From positions 62,001 through 126,000 of the forward strand of contig NZ_PDOA01000008.1 in the NCBI RefSeq assembly GCF_003116135.1: a stretch of DNA of 64,000 nt, read 5' to 3'. Of this stretch, positions 16,093-24,386 are shown one piece after another. A model generated the notes under the pieces. It was not told the origin of the DNA. It saw nothing but the letters and a program-made list of their open reading frames with translations, and did not search any database. Numbering within the stretch: the stretch's first letter is position 1; every line of letters begins with the position of its first letter. This DNA is from Teichococcus aestuarii. Lineage in GTDB: Bacteria; Pseudomonadota; Alphaproteobacteria; Acetobacterales; Acetobacteraceae. Position numbers and translations under genes: made by a program.

Positions 16093-16136
16093 CGGGCCAC
16101 GGGCCCGTCCCGCGGCGCCGGTCTCCTGCCGGCGCC
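16092..16136 (+). terminator. Two tandem hairpins between fliE and fliQ
   Basis: Stem 1 is ACGGGCC/GGCCCGT (16092-16098 and 16102-16108) with a 3-nt loop. Stem 2 is GGCGCCGG/CCGGCGCC (16114-16121 and 16129-16136) with a 7-nt loop. There is no T-run. They may attenuate transcription or stabilise the upstream mRNA end. Confidence 0.45.
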
Positions 16137-16195
16137 CCTACCCCTTCGCACGGGCCGCAGGACGCGGCCGGCAGCCGCAGGAGGCGGCACAGGCG

Positions 16196-16471
16196 ATGGA
16201 CAGCGATATCGTGACCCTGGCCGGGCAGCAGGCGCTCTGGACGGCGTTGCTGGTGGGCGGGCCGATGCTGGTGGTGCTGCTGGTGGTCGGCCTGGCCGTG
16301 GCCGTGCTGCAGGCCCTGACGCAGATTCAGGAGGCGGCGCTGGCCTTCGTGCCGAAGCTGGTGGCGCTGGCGGTGGTGCTGCTGGTGGGCGGGCCGATGG
16401 CGGCCGGCGCGCTGCGCGGCTTCACCGAGGAGATCTTCGCGCAGGTCGTGGCCGTCGGCGGGCTGCGGTGA
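16196..16471 (+). CDS. fliQ: Flagellar export gate protein FliQ
   Basis: 91 residues, the standard FliQ length, from ATG 16196. Two transmembrane helices (about 17-42 and 53-73) flank the conserved loop LTQIQEAALAFVPKL. It is part of the FliP5Q4R1 export gate in the inner membrane. The stop overlaps the fliR GTG. Confidence 0.96.
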   Translation: MDSDIVTLAGQQALWTALLVGGPMLVVLLVVGLAVAVLQALTQIQEAALAFVPKLVALAVVLLVGGPMAAGALRGFTEEIFAQVVAVGGLR

Positions 16472-17244
16472 GCGAGGCCGAGTGGCTCGGCCAGCTGCCG
16501 CTGCTGGCCTTCCAGGCGGCGCTGCTGATGGCGCGCATCGGCGCCTGCGGCATGGTGCTGCCAGGGCTGGGCGAGGCCGATGTGCCGGCCACGCTGCGGC
16601 TCGGGCTGGCGCTCGCCGTGGTGGCGCTGCTGCTGCCGGTGCTGGCACCCGGCCTGCCGCCGGAGCCGGCGGGCATCGGCGGCCTGGCCGCGCTGGTGGC
16701 CACCGAGGTGGCCGTGGGGCTGTGGCTGGGCTGGCTGGCACGGCTGGCCAGCTTCGCGCTGGTCACGGCGGGGCAGGCCATCGGCTTCCTCATCGGCCTG
16801 TCCAGCCTGCTGGGGCAGGACCCTGTGCAGGGCGCGCAGGGCCTCGCCACGGGGCGGCTGATGGGGATGGCCGCCGCCATCCTGGCGCTGAGCACCGGCC
16901 TCTACGCCCTGCCGCTGCGGGCGCTGGCCGAGAGCTACGCGCTGCTGCCGGCCGGCGCGCCCTTGCCCGCCGGCCCGGCGGCCGAGGCGGTGGTGGCGGC
17001 CACCGCCGGCAGCTTCGCGCTGGCCATGCGGCTGGCGGCGCCGCTGCTGCTGCTGGCCGTGCTGCTGCAGGCCGGCAGCGGGCTGCTCGCCCGCGCCGCG
17101 CCGCAGGCGCAGATCTTCGTCATCGCCGCGCCGGCGCAGACGCTCGCCGGCATCGCGCTGCTGGCGGCGCTGCTGCCGCTGATCCTGGAGCACTGGCTGG
17201 CCGCCGCCCAGGCCGCCTTCTCCGTGCTGCCCGGGCTGGGCTGA
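16468..17244 (+). CDS. fliR: Flagellar export gate protein FliR
   Basis: 258 residues from GTG 16468, overlapping the fliQ stop (GTGA). It is very hydrophobic with about six membrane segments. The motif ARIGACGMVLPGLGEADVPA near residues 22-41 and the conserved AGQAIGFLIGLSSLLGQDP region (about 101-119) fit FliR. It completes the export gate with FliP and FliQ. Confidence 0.95.
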   Translation: MSEAEWLGQLPLLAFQAALLMARIGACGMVLPGLGEADVPATLRLGLALAVVALLLPVLAPGLPPEPAGIGGLAALVATEVAVGLWLGWLARLASFALVTAGQAIGFLIGLSSLLGQDPVQGAQGLATGRLMGMAAAILALSTGLYALPLRALAESYALLPAGAPLPAGPAAEAVVAATAGSFALAMRLAAPLLLLAVLLQAGSGLLARAAPQAQIFVIAAPAQTLAGIALLAALLPLILEHWLAAAQAAFSVLPGLG

Positions 17245-17254
17245 GGCGGGCGCC

Positions 17255-18313
17255 ATGGCCGAGGAGCAGGGCGATGCCGACGACAAGCAACTCGAGGCCT
17301 CGCAACGCCGGCTGGACCGCGCGCGCGAGCAGGGCGACGTGCCGCTGGCGCGCGAGGCGGTGCAGCTCGCCAGCCTGGCGGGCGGCGCGCTGGCGCTCGG
17401 CCTGCTCGGCCCGGCGCTGGGCCGCAGCCTGATCGAGGAGACGCGGGCGATCTTCGCCGGCGCGCACATGCTGCGCGCGGATGCGGCGGCGGCCTCGCTG
17501 CTGCGCGCCGCCCTGCCGCTGATGCTGGCCGTGGCCGCCATGGCGGCGCTCGGCGCCGTGGCGGCGACGCTGCTGCAGACCCGCCTCCTGGTCTCCGCCC
17601 AGGCGATGGCGCCGAAGCTCTCCAAGATCAGCCCGCTGGCCGGCGCCAAGCGGCTGTTCGGCCCGCATGGGCTGCAGGAGCTGGCGCGCGCGCTGCTGAA
17701 GCTCGGCGCCACGGGGCTGGCGCTGTGGTGGGTGGCGGCCGATGCGCTGCCGGCGCTGCGCGGCGTGCTGGCCGAGCCGCCCGAGGCGATGACGGCACTG
17801 CTGGCCGAGCTGCTGGGGCGGCTGGTGATGGCGGCGCTGGCGGCGCTGGCCGTGCTGGCGGCGGCGGATTTCCTGTGGGTGCGGCTGCGCTTCGCGCGGC
17901 GGATGCGGATGAGCCTGCAGGAGATGAAGGAGGAGATGAAGGAGAGCGACGGCGACCCGCATCTGCGCGCCAAGCGCCGCGCCAGGATGCTGGGCCGCCG
18001 CCGCCGCCGCATGCAGGAGGCGGTGCCGAAGGCCACGGTGGTGGTGACCAACCCGACACACTATGCCGTCGCCCTGGCCTATGACCGCGCGGCGGATGCG
18101 GCGCCGCGCGTGGTGGCGCGTGGCGTGGACGCCGCCGCCGCGCGCATCCGCCGCATCGCCGAGGCGCATGGCGTGCCGCTGGTGGCCAACCCGCCCCTGG
18201 CCCGCGCCCTCTACCGGCTGGAGGAGGAGGCGCCGATCCCGCCCGAGCATTTCCAGGCCGTGGCGGAGCTGATCGCGCTGGTGTGGCGGATGCGCGGCCC
18301 GGCGGCGCGCTGA
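17255..18313 (+). CDS. flhB: Flagellar export switch protein FlhB
   Basis: 352 residues, the usual FlhB length. The N-terminus is charged (EASQRRLDRAREQGDVP), four membrane helices lie between about 40 and 205, and the linker EMKEEMKESDGDP is present. The cytoplasmic autocleavage motif is Asn266-Pro267-Thr268-His269 (VVTNPTHYAVAL). Cleavage switches export from rod/hook to filament substrates. It is the last gene of the plus train. FlhA is not in the window. Confidence 0.97.
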   Translation: MAEEQGDADDKQLEASQRRLDRAREQGDVPLAREAVQLASLAGGALALGLLGPALGRSLIEETRAIFAGAHMLRADAAAASLLRAALPLMLAVAAMAALGAVAATLLQTRLLVSAQAMAPKLSKISPLAGAKRLFGPHGLQELARALLKLGATGLALWWVAADALPALRGVLAEPPEAMTALLAELLGRLVMAALAALAVLAAADFLWVRLRFARRMRMSLQEMKEEMKESDGDPHLRAKRRARMLGRRRRRMQEAVPKATVVVTNPTHYAVALAYDRAADAAPRVVARGVDAAAARIRRIAEAHGVPLVANPPLARALYRLEEEAPIPPEHFQAVAELIALVWRMRGPAAR

Positions 18314-18329
18314 GGCACGCCGCGCCGGG

Positions 18330-19220
18330 TCACGCCCCGCTCGCCTCGATCCGCGCCTTTTCGGCCGAGATCGCCTCGCCCAGATGGTCCATCACGGCGC
18401 GGATGCGCGGCGTCTGCCGCAGGTCCGGATGCGTGAGCAGCCAGAGCGTGCCGGCCATCTCCGGCACCGGCGCCGAGAGCCGCGCGAGGCCCGGCCAGGC
18501 ATCCCCCGCGAAGCAGGGCAGGTGGCCGATGCCGAGCCCCGCCCGCACCGCATCCGCCATGGCCAGCACGCTGTCGAAGCGGCCGGCGATACGCTCCGGC
18601 GGCACACGCGCGGCGGCGCGGCGCTGGCGCCGCAGGCCGGCCAGGGCCTCGCCCGGCAGCACCCAGGGGGCGGTCTCCGGCGCCAGCCCGCCGCCGGCCG
18701 GGCCGTAGAGCGCCCAGGCGATGCGCGCCACGCGGCGGCCCACCAGAGTCTCCGGCGGCGCGTCGCTGGCGCGCAGCGCCACGTCGGCGTCGCGGCGGGA
18801 GAGGTTGGCGGCGGCGTTGCCGGTGACGATATCGAGCCGGATCGCCGGCTGCGCGGCGCGCAGCGTGGCCAGCATGGGCAGCAGCAGCCCGGCCAGCAGC
18901 AGGTCGCTGGTGGCCAGCCGCACCTCGCCCGAGGGCAGCGGCACCTGCCCCGCCAGGCGGCGCGTGACGGCGGTGATGTCCGCCTCCACCCGCGCGGCCA
19001 GGGCCGCCATCTCCTCGCCCGCCGGCGTCGCCACATAGCCGGCGCGGCGGCGCTCGAAGAGCGGGCAGCCGATCAGCGCCTCGATCTGCCCCAGCCGGCG
19101 GAAGGCGGTGGAGTGGTGCACCCCGAGCCGCGCCGCCGCCGCCGGCAGGTTGCCGGTGCGGGCGATGGCGTCGATCAGGCGGACATCATCCCAGGCGACG
19201 CCGCGCGGCGGTTCGGTCAT
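18330..19220 (-). CDS. LysR-family transcriptional regulator
   Basis: 296 residues. The N-terminal winged helix-turn-helix (about 10-65) contains RTGNLPAAAARLGVHHSTAF and the wing PLFERRRAGYVATPAGE. The substrate-binding domain follows. It is divergent from the dioxygenase/esterase pair and probably controls it. The shared spacer holds ATGCAAT/ATTGCAT arms and repeated TGCAA. It faces flhB tail to tail with a 16-bp gap. The effector is unknown. Confidence 0.92.
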   Translation of the reverse strand: MTEPPRGVAWDDVRLIDAIARTGNLPAAAARLGVHHSTAFRRLGQIEALIGCPLFERRRAGYVATPAGEEMAALAARVEADITAVTRRLAGQVPLPSGEVRLATSDLLLAGLLLPMLATLRAAQPAIRLDIVTGNAAANLSRRDADVALRASDAPPETLVGRRVARIAWALYGPAGGGLAPETAPWVLPGEALAGLRRQRRAAARVPPERIAGRFDSVLAMADAVRAGLGIGHLPCFAGDAWPGLARLSAPVPEMAGTLWLLTHPDLRQTPRIRAVMDHLGEAISAEKARIEASGA

Positions 19221-19280
19221 GGCGCATCCTTCGCGGGCCGGGATTCATGGGCCGGGGCCGGCAGGCTAGCCCGCGCTGCG

Positions 19281-19320
19281 ATGCAATTCCAGGCCACAAA
19301 CTGCAAGGTTCCGATTGCAT
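19281..19320. promoter_or_regulatory. Putative LysR binding region
   Basis: Arms ATGCAAT (19281-19287) and ATTGCAT (19314-19320) are 26 bp apart, with an extra TGCAA at 19302-19306. The region lies between the divergent LysR and dioxygenase genes. The AT-rich arms stand out from the GC-rich surroundings. Confidence 0.5.
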
Positions 19321-19412
19321 GGGCGCAATCAGGTTCCACTACCGCCCGCGCCTTCCGCCACCCATTCTGGGGTCAACCCGGTGCATCCCGCACCGCCAAG
19401 GAGACCCGGACC

Positions 19413-20336
19413 ATGACCCGCAACGGCATCCACCACGTCACCGCCATCGCCGGAAAGGCGCGGCAGAACCTGGAATTCTACACCCGCACCCTGGGGCTGC
19501 GGCTGGTGAAGAAGACGGTGAACTTCGACGACCCCGGCGCCTACCACCTCTACTACGGCGACGCGGCGGGCAGTCCCGGCACCATCCTCACCTTCTTCCC
19601 CTGGGAGAACGCCGCCCCCGGCCGCGCCGGCACGGGCGAGCTGCAGGAGACGGTGTTCCGCGTGCCGCAGGCCTCGCTCGGCTACTGGACGCAGCGCCTG
19701 GTCAACCACGGCGTGCAGCGGACAGGGCGCCTCGGCGAGACGCTGCTCGCCTTCCGCGACCCGGATGGCATGCATCTGGCGCTCGTCGGCCTGCCCGGCA
19801 TCGAGGCCGAGCCGGCCTGGGAGAATGGCGAGATCCCCGCCGAGCACGCCATCCGCGGCTTCCACGGCGTCTCGCTGCTGGTGGGCGACGCGGCGCCGAC
19901 GGGCGCCATCCTCTCCGACGTCTTCGGCTTCGCGGCGGCGGGGCGGGAAGGGGAGACGCACCGCTTCCAGGTGCCGGGCATGGCGCTGGGCGGCATCGTC
20001 GACCTGCGCGTGGCGGCGGGGGCGGCGCCGGCGCGGCTGGGCCGCGGCTCGGTGCACCACCTGGCCTTCCGCGCCGCCGATGACGCGGCGGAGATGGACA
20101 TGGTGCGGCGCCTGGCCGAGAACCACGGCATCCACACCACCGAGCAGAAGGACCGCAACTACTTCCGCTCGGTCTATTTCCGCGAGCCGGGCCATGTGCT
20201 GTTCGAGATCGCGACCGACGTGCCCGGCTTCGCGGTGGACGAGGCCCCGGCCGCGCTGGGCCAGGCGCTGAAGCTGCCGGGCTTCCTCGAAGGCCATCGC
20301 GTGGCCATCGAATCCGCCCTGCCGGCGCTCGGCTGA
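19413..20336 (+). CDS. Glyoxalase-fold ring-cleaving dioxygenase (MhqO-like)
   Basis: 307 residues from ATG 19413, with AAGGAGA upstream. It has two vicinal-oxygen-chelate halves. Half 1 starts IHHVTAIAGKARQNLEFYTRTL and half 2 carries GFHGVSLLVGD. Candidate metal ligands are His8 in the first half, the later GSVHHLAFRA His pair, and Glu in HVLFEIATD. The family (MhqO/MhqA-like) opens hydroquinone-type rings and is often paired with an esterase, as here. The partner starts 11 bp downstream. The substrate is inferred. Confidence 0.85.
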   Translation: MTRNGIHHVTAIAGKARQNLEFYTRTLGLRLVKKTVNFDDPGAYHLYYGDAAGSPGTILTFFPWENAAPGRAGTGELQETVFRVPQASLGYWTQRLVNHGVQRTGRLGETLLAFRDPDGMHLALVGLPGIEAEPAWENGEIPAEHAIRGFHGVSLLVGDAAPTGAILSDVFGFAAAGREGETHRFQVPGMALGGIVDLRVAAGAAPARLGRGSVHHLAFRAADDAAEMDMVRRLAENHGIHTTEQKDRNYFRSVYFREPGHVLFEIATDVPGFAVDEAPAALGQALKLPGFLEGHRVAIESALPALG

Positions 20337-20347
20337 AGGAGGAGAGG

Positions 20348-20959
20348 ATGGAAGGCTTCCAGTACCGCTTCGAGCCGGGCACCGACCCGGCTCTCCCCCC
20401 GCTGCTGCTGCTGCACGGCACCGGCGGCGACGAGCATGACCTGATCCCGCTGGGGCGGGAGGTGGCGCCGGGCGCGGCGCTGCTCTCCCCGCGCGGGCGG
20501 GTGCTGGAGCACGGCATGCCGCGCTTCTTCCGCCGGCTGGCGGAGGGCGTGTTCGACGAGGACGACCTGCGCGCGCAGGCGGCTGCGCTGGCCGGCTTCG
20601 TGGCGGCGGCGCGGGAGCAACACGGGCTGGCGGCGCCCGTCGCGCTCGGCTTCTCGAACGGGGCGAACATCGCGGCGGCGCTGCTGCTGCTGCACCCCGG
20701 CACGCTGGCGGGCGCCGCGCTGCTGCGCGCCATGCCGCCGCTGCGCCAGCCGCCCGAGGTGGCGCTGCCCGGCACGCCGGTGTTGATGCTTTCGGGTCAG
20801 GCGGATCCGATCATTCCGCCCCAGGGCAGCGCGGCGCTGGCCGCCACGCTGGAGGGCGCGGGGGCGGCTGTGATGCACCGCAGCCTGCCCACCGGGCACG
20901 GGCTGACACGCACCGATCTCGTGCTGACACGGGAGTGGCTGGAGAACGGCTTGAAGTGA
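20348..20959 (+). CDS. Alpha/beta-hydrolase (carboxylesterase, MhqD-like)
   Basis: 203 residues. HGTGGDEHDL forms the oxyanion-hole region. The nucleophile Ser is in GFSNGANIA (about residue 103), Asp in SGQADPIIPP and His in PTGHGLTRTD. These are the three catalytic positions of the phospholipase/carboxylesterase family. It probably hydrolyses ester or lactone products of the upstream dioxygenase (inference from pairing). Confidence 0.88.
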   Translation: MEGFQYRFEPGTDPALPPLLLLHGTGGDEHDLIPLGREVAPGAALLSPRGRVLEHGMPRFFRRLAEGVFDEDDLRAQAAALAGFVAAAREQHGLAAPVALGFSNGANIAAALLLLHPGTLAGAALLRAMPPLRQPPEVALPGTPVLMLSGQADPIIPPQGSAALAATLEGAGAAVMHRSLPTGHGLTRTDLVLTREWLENGLK

Positions 20960-20966
20960 AAGCTTC

Positions 20967-21079
20967 CTTCTTTTTCTGAAGAAAAAGAAGCAAAAAGACT
21001 TTTCGAGTTTGGCGCGGGGCATTTCAACATGCCGGCCAAACCCGAAAAAGTTTTTTGGTTCTTTTTTCCAAAAAAGAAC
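20967..21079. terminator. Triple-hairpin AT-rich bidirectional terminator
   Basis: Hairpin 1: CTTCTTTTTC (20967-20976) and GAAAAAGAAG (20981-20990) with loop TGAA. Hairpin 2: nested, GTTTGGC (21007-21013) pairs GCCAAAC (21035-21041) with inner GGCAT/ATGCC, and the pairing continues weakly outward through CTTTT/AAAAG. Hairpin 3: GTTCTTTTTT (21058-21067) and AAAAAAGAAC (21070-21079). It lies between the convergent esterase and amidase genes, with T-runs on both strands. Confidence 0.85.
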
Positions 21080-21087
21080 GCTTCTCT

Positions 21088-22482
21088 TTACACGATTACG
21101 GGCCGCACCGCCGCCGTCATCCAGGCGGCGAGCCCGGTCAGCGCCGCATCGCCATGGCGCTGGCCGATCACCTGCACGCCCACCGGCAGCCCCTCCATGG
21201 CGATCAGCGGCAGGGTGATGGCGGGCGAGCCCAGCACCGAGGTGGCGGCGTTGTAGGCCGGCAGCCCGGTGGTGTGGGTGACGCCGGAATCCTTCGCCCT
21301 GTTCTCCATCGGCGGCGCGGGGCCGACGGAGCTGAGGCTGACCAGCCCATCCGCCAGCGGCGCCAGCGCGGCGAAGGCCTGCTGCGCGAAGTCCCGCTTC
21401 TGCAGGGCGAGGCGGTAGTCGTCGATCGTCATGCTCCGCGCGAGGGCGAGGCGGGACATCATGCTGTCGCTGAGGCCGGTCGGGAAGCGCTCGACGAGGT
21501 TCTCCAGCGTCCAGCGCAGCTCGTAGCCGCAAAGGTCGCGGCAGAGGGCGAGGCTCTCGCCGATCGCCTGCTCGAAGGCCTCGATCAGCGGGCTGTCGCC
21601 CCGGCGCAGCAGCGTCACCCCGGCATCGCGGAGCTGGCACAGCACGCGGTCGAAGGCCTCGGCGGTGCGCGGGTCGGTCTGCGCCCAGCCCTCGCTCTCC
21701 ATGACGATCAGCCGCCCGGGCTTTGCCGGCGGGCGCGGCGCCGCCTCGCCGAACAGGCCGGGATGCCCGGGGTCGCCGCCCGAGCGCTGCGCCATCTCGT
21801 AGGTGACGCGCCACATATCCTCCAGGCACCCGGCATGCACGCCGATATGGCTCTGGCTGAAGGCCAGCCGCTCGCCGCGGTGGATGGCGCCGAAGGTGGG
21901 CTTGATGGCGGTGTTGGCGCAGAAGCCGGCGGGGCGGATGATGGAGCCCACCACCTGCGTGCCGAGCGCCGCCGGCACCATCGCCGCGCCGATCGCCGCC
22001 GCCGAGCCGGAGGAGGAGCCGCCCGGCGTGTGCGCCGCGTTGAACGGGTTGGTGGTGGGGCCGGGGTGGGACATGCCCAGCTCGGTCGTCACCGTCTTGC
22101 CCAGGATCACCGCGCCGGCCTGCCGGAGCGCCACGACGCTGGCGCTGTCCATCTTCGTCTGCGCGCCCTTGAACAGGGGGGTGCCCTGCTCGGTCGGCAT
22201 GTCCTTGGTCTGCAGCATGTCCTTGATGCCGACCGGCATGCCGTCGATCGGCGAGAGGGCGCGGCCCGCCTTGTAGCGCGCGGTCGCGGCGTCGGCGGCG
22301 GCGCGGGCGCCTTCCTCGTTCAGCGTCACCCAGGCGCGCACCACCGGCTCGCGCGCGGCGATGACTTCCAGGCAGCGCTCCAGATAGGCGCGCGGCGTGT
22401 CCCGCCCTTCCACGAAGCCGGGCACGGCGTCGTGGAAGGTCATCGGGCGGAAGGTGGCGGGGTCGTAGGTGGAGGCGGGCAT
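21088..22482 (-). CDS. Amidase-signature family hydrolase
   Basis: 464 residues from ATG 22480-22482, with GAGAGA upstream. Catalytic triad positions are visible: Lys in GMPVGIKDML, cis-Ser in the glycine/serine-rich TPGGSSSGSAAAIG, and the nucleophile Ser in TQVVGSIIRPA. The family hydrolyses C-N amide bonds. It is the last gene of a minus-strand unit after a deacetylase-fold hydrolase (19-bp gap). The pair could open a cyclic imide and then split the half-amide (inference). Confidence 0.92.
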   Translation of the reverse strand: MPASTYDPATFRPMTFHDAVPGFVEGRDTPRAYLERCLEVIAAREPVVRAWVTLNEEGARAAADAATARYKAGRALSPIDGMPVGIKDMLQTKDMPTEQGTPLFKGAQTKMDSASVVALRQAGAVILGKTVTTELGMSHPGPTTNPFNAAHTPGGSSSGSAAAIGAAMVPAALGTQVVGSIIRPAGFCANTAIKPTFGAIHRGERLAFSQSHIGVHAGCLEDMWRVTYEMAQRSGGDPGHPGLFGEAAPRPPAKPGRLIVMESEGWAQTDPRTAEAFDRVLCQLRDAGVTLLRRGDSPLIEAFEQAIGESLALCRDLCGYELRWTLENLVERFPTGLSDSMMSRLALARSMTIDDYRLALQKRDFAQQAFAALAPLADGLVSLSSVGPAPPMENRAKDSGVTHTTGLPAYNAATSVLGSPAITLPLIAMEGLPVGVQVIGQRHGDAALTGLAAWMTAAVRPVIV

Positions 22483-22501
22483 GGCGTGGTCTCTCTTCGC
22501 G

Positions 22502-23332
22502 TCAGGCGGCGTCATGCGCGGCAATCCAGGCCTCGGCGACCTCGGTGCCGGTCGCGAACCAGACATTGGGGAAGCTCCTGATCCAGCCGATCATCTCGCG
22601 CAGCAGCGCGATGCGGCTGGGGCGGCCGATGATCTGCGGATGCATCACCAGGTTGAACAGCCCGCCCCAGCGGTAGAGCTCCCGGAACTCGTCCTGGAAG
22701 ATCTCCAGCAGGTGGCTGTTGGGGAAGATCGGCCGCGGCGACTTGATGGAGAACAGCGCGTGCGGCGCATCGTCCGTGCTCCAGTGCCAGGGCAGCTCCA
22801 CCGGGCCGCGCCCGCCATCCGGCAGGGTGAGGCGATAGGGCACCACGTCGTCCAGCAGCGAGCTGTCGTAGAGGAAATTGTGCTTCTGGAGGAGCTTCAG
22901 CATGTTGTCGCTGGATTCGCCGGCGGGCGAGCGGTAGCCGCGCGGCACCACGCCCAGCACGCGCTTCAGCGCCCCCAGCCCCTTCTCCATCTCCTCCACC
23001 TCCTTCTCGGGGAAGTCGGGGTCGATCCAGGCGTGGGAATAGGAGTGGTGCGCCACCTCGTGCCCGCCGGCGACGATCATCTCGGCGCGGCCGGCATGGT
23101 GCTCGGCGGTCCAGCCGGGAACGAAGAAGGTGCCGCGCACCTCCTCCTCCCGCAGCAGCTCCAGGATCTTCGGCACGCCGACCTTGGCGCCGTAGGTGCC
23201 CTGGCTCAGCGTGCCGGGGCGGCGGGCATTGGCCGGGTCGCGAGAGAGCCACAGCGTCTCCGCGTCGAAGTCGAAGGTGAGCATGACGGCGATGCGCGCG
23301 CCGCCGGGCCAACGGACGGATTTGTCGATCAT
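22502..23332 (-). CDS. Polysaccharide-deacetylase-fold hydrolase
   Basis: 276 residues. The NodB fold is indicated by TFDFDAETLW (catalytic Asp pair), the metal motif HSYSH in GGHEVAHHSYSHAW, and RGYRSPAGE (Arg motif). The C-terminal NLVMHPQIIGRPSR supplies a His. The subclass looks like PuuE/cyclic-imide hydrolases rather than chitin deacetylases, because there is no signal peptide and the neighbour is an amidase. It would act in the cytoplasm on an amide or imide (inference). Confidence 0.88.
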   Translation of the reverse strand: MIDKSVRWPGGARIAVMLTFDFDAETLWLSRDPANARRPGTLSQGTYGAKVGVPKILELLREEEVRGTFFVPGWTAEHHAGRAEMIVAGGHEVAHHSYSHAWIDPDFPEKEVEEMEKGLGALKRVLGVVPRGYRSPAGESSDNMLKLLQKHNFLYDSSLLDDVVPYRLTLPDGGRGPVELPWHWSTDDAPHALFSIKSPRPIFPNSHLLEIFQDEFRELYRWGGLFNLVMHPQIIGRPSRIALLREMIGWIRSFPNVWFATGTEVAEAWIAAHDAA

Positions 23333-23344
23333 GCCGGTCTCCTC

Positions 23345-23641
23345 TCAATCATTGCCAGGCGGCGGGTTGCGGGCCAGGAGCCAGCCGCCTTCCACCGCGA
23401 TCATCGCCGCCACCTCCTCCGGCTGCCCGGCGCGCCGCAGCGGCATGGGCGCCAGCATCGCGCGCCGGCAGTCGGGGTTGCGCGAGATGCCCCTCGGCCA
23501 TCGCCGGGTCGCGGCCGGCCAGCAGGAGGCGCCCTCGGCGGCGAAGCGGCGGGCCGTGGCGGCGCCGGTGCCGCGCGCCGCGCCGGTGACGAGAGCGGCG
23601 CGCCCGGCGAGGCGCTCCGCCTCAGGCAAGCCGCCCGCCAT
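23345..23641 (-). pseudogene. Remnant of a short-chain dehydrogenase/reductase
   Basis: From ATG 23641 the frame reads AGRAALVTGAARGTGAATAR, a clear SDR cofactor-binding start. It then runs out of register: a shifted frame reads RLLLAGRDPAMAEG. The original frame returns with RRAMLAPMPLRRAGQPEEVA, the family C-terminal block, then jumps to EGGWLLAR, equivalent to the DGGWL end. The central 120 or so residues, including the Ser-Tyr-Lys active site, are missing. It overlaps the intact SDR gene by 20 bp. Probably non-functional. Confidence 0.8.
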
Positions 23642-24386
23642 CGACGGGCAGGCAGACGCCCGTGGTGAAGCTGGCGGCATCGCTGAGCAGGAACAGCACG
23701 CTCTCCGCCACCTCCGCCGCCTGGCCGAAGCGGCCGAGCGGATGGCGGGCGCGGAACTCCGCCTCGCGCCGGGCACGCGCCTCGGGGCTGCCGGCGCCGG
23801 CGAAGGTCGCCTCCAGCATCGGCGTCTCGATCGAGCCCGGGCAGATGCAGTTGACGCGGATGCCCTCGGCGGCGTGCGCGACGGCGAGGCTGCGGCTCAG
23901 CATCACCACCGCGCCCTTGCTGGCGGAGTAGGCGGGCATGGTGGCGGAGCCGGTGAGGCCGGCCGTGGAGGCGAAGGTGACCACCGCGCCGCCCCCCGCT
24001 TCACGCAGCAGCGGCAGCAGGGCGCGCAGGGTGAGCCAGGTGCCCTTCACGTTCACGTCGAAAAGCAGGTCCCACTCCGCCTCTTCCAGCGCTGTCACCG
24101 GCCGGGTGGGGCCCAGCAACCCGGCGGCGGTGGCCACCAGCGTCACCGGGCCCAGCGCCGCGGCGCGCTCCGCCAGCGCCTGCTGGTCGGCGGCGCGGGT
24201 CACGTCGCCGGCCAGCCATTCGGCGCCGGGGCAGGCCTCGGCGGTGCGGCGCAGCCCGGCTTCGTCGCGGTCGAACAGGAGAAGGCGGGCGCCCTCGCGC
24301 GCCAGGGCCTCCGCCGTGGCCCGCCCGAGCCCCGAGGCGGCACCGGTGACGACGCCCATCCGCCCCGCGAAGCGCCCGGCGCTCAT
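23622..24386 (-). CDS. SDR-family oxidoreductase
   Basis: 254 residues from ATG 24384-24386; the longer in-frame start would run into the promoter region. The Rossmann motif is TGAASGLG. The active site has Ser in VTFASTAG, Tyr in PAYSASKGA and its Lys, and the end is DGGRLA. NAD(P)-dependent, with unknown substrate. First gene of a minus-strand unit (SDR, SDR remnant, deacetylase fold, amidase), divergent from an IclR regulator. In place of the usual NNAG motif it has ATAAGL, a mild oddity. Confidence 0.92.
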   Translation of the reverse strand: MSAGRFAGRMGVVTGAASGLGRATAEALAREGARLLLFDRDEAGLRRTAEACPGAEWLAGDVTRAADQQALAERAAALGPVTLVATAAGLLGPTRPVTALEEAEWDLLFDVNVKGTWLTLRALLPLLREAGGGAVVTFASTAGLTGSATMPAYSASKGAVVMLSRSLAVAHAAEGIRVNCICPGSIETPMLEATFAGAGSPEARARREAEFRARHPLGRFGQAAEVAESVLFLLSDAASFTTGVCLPVDGGRLA

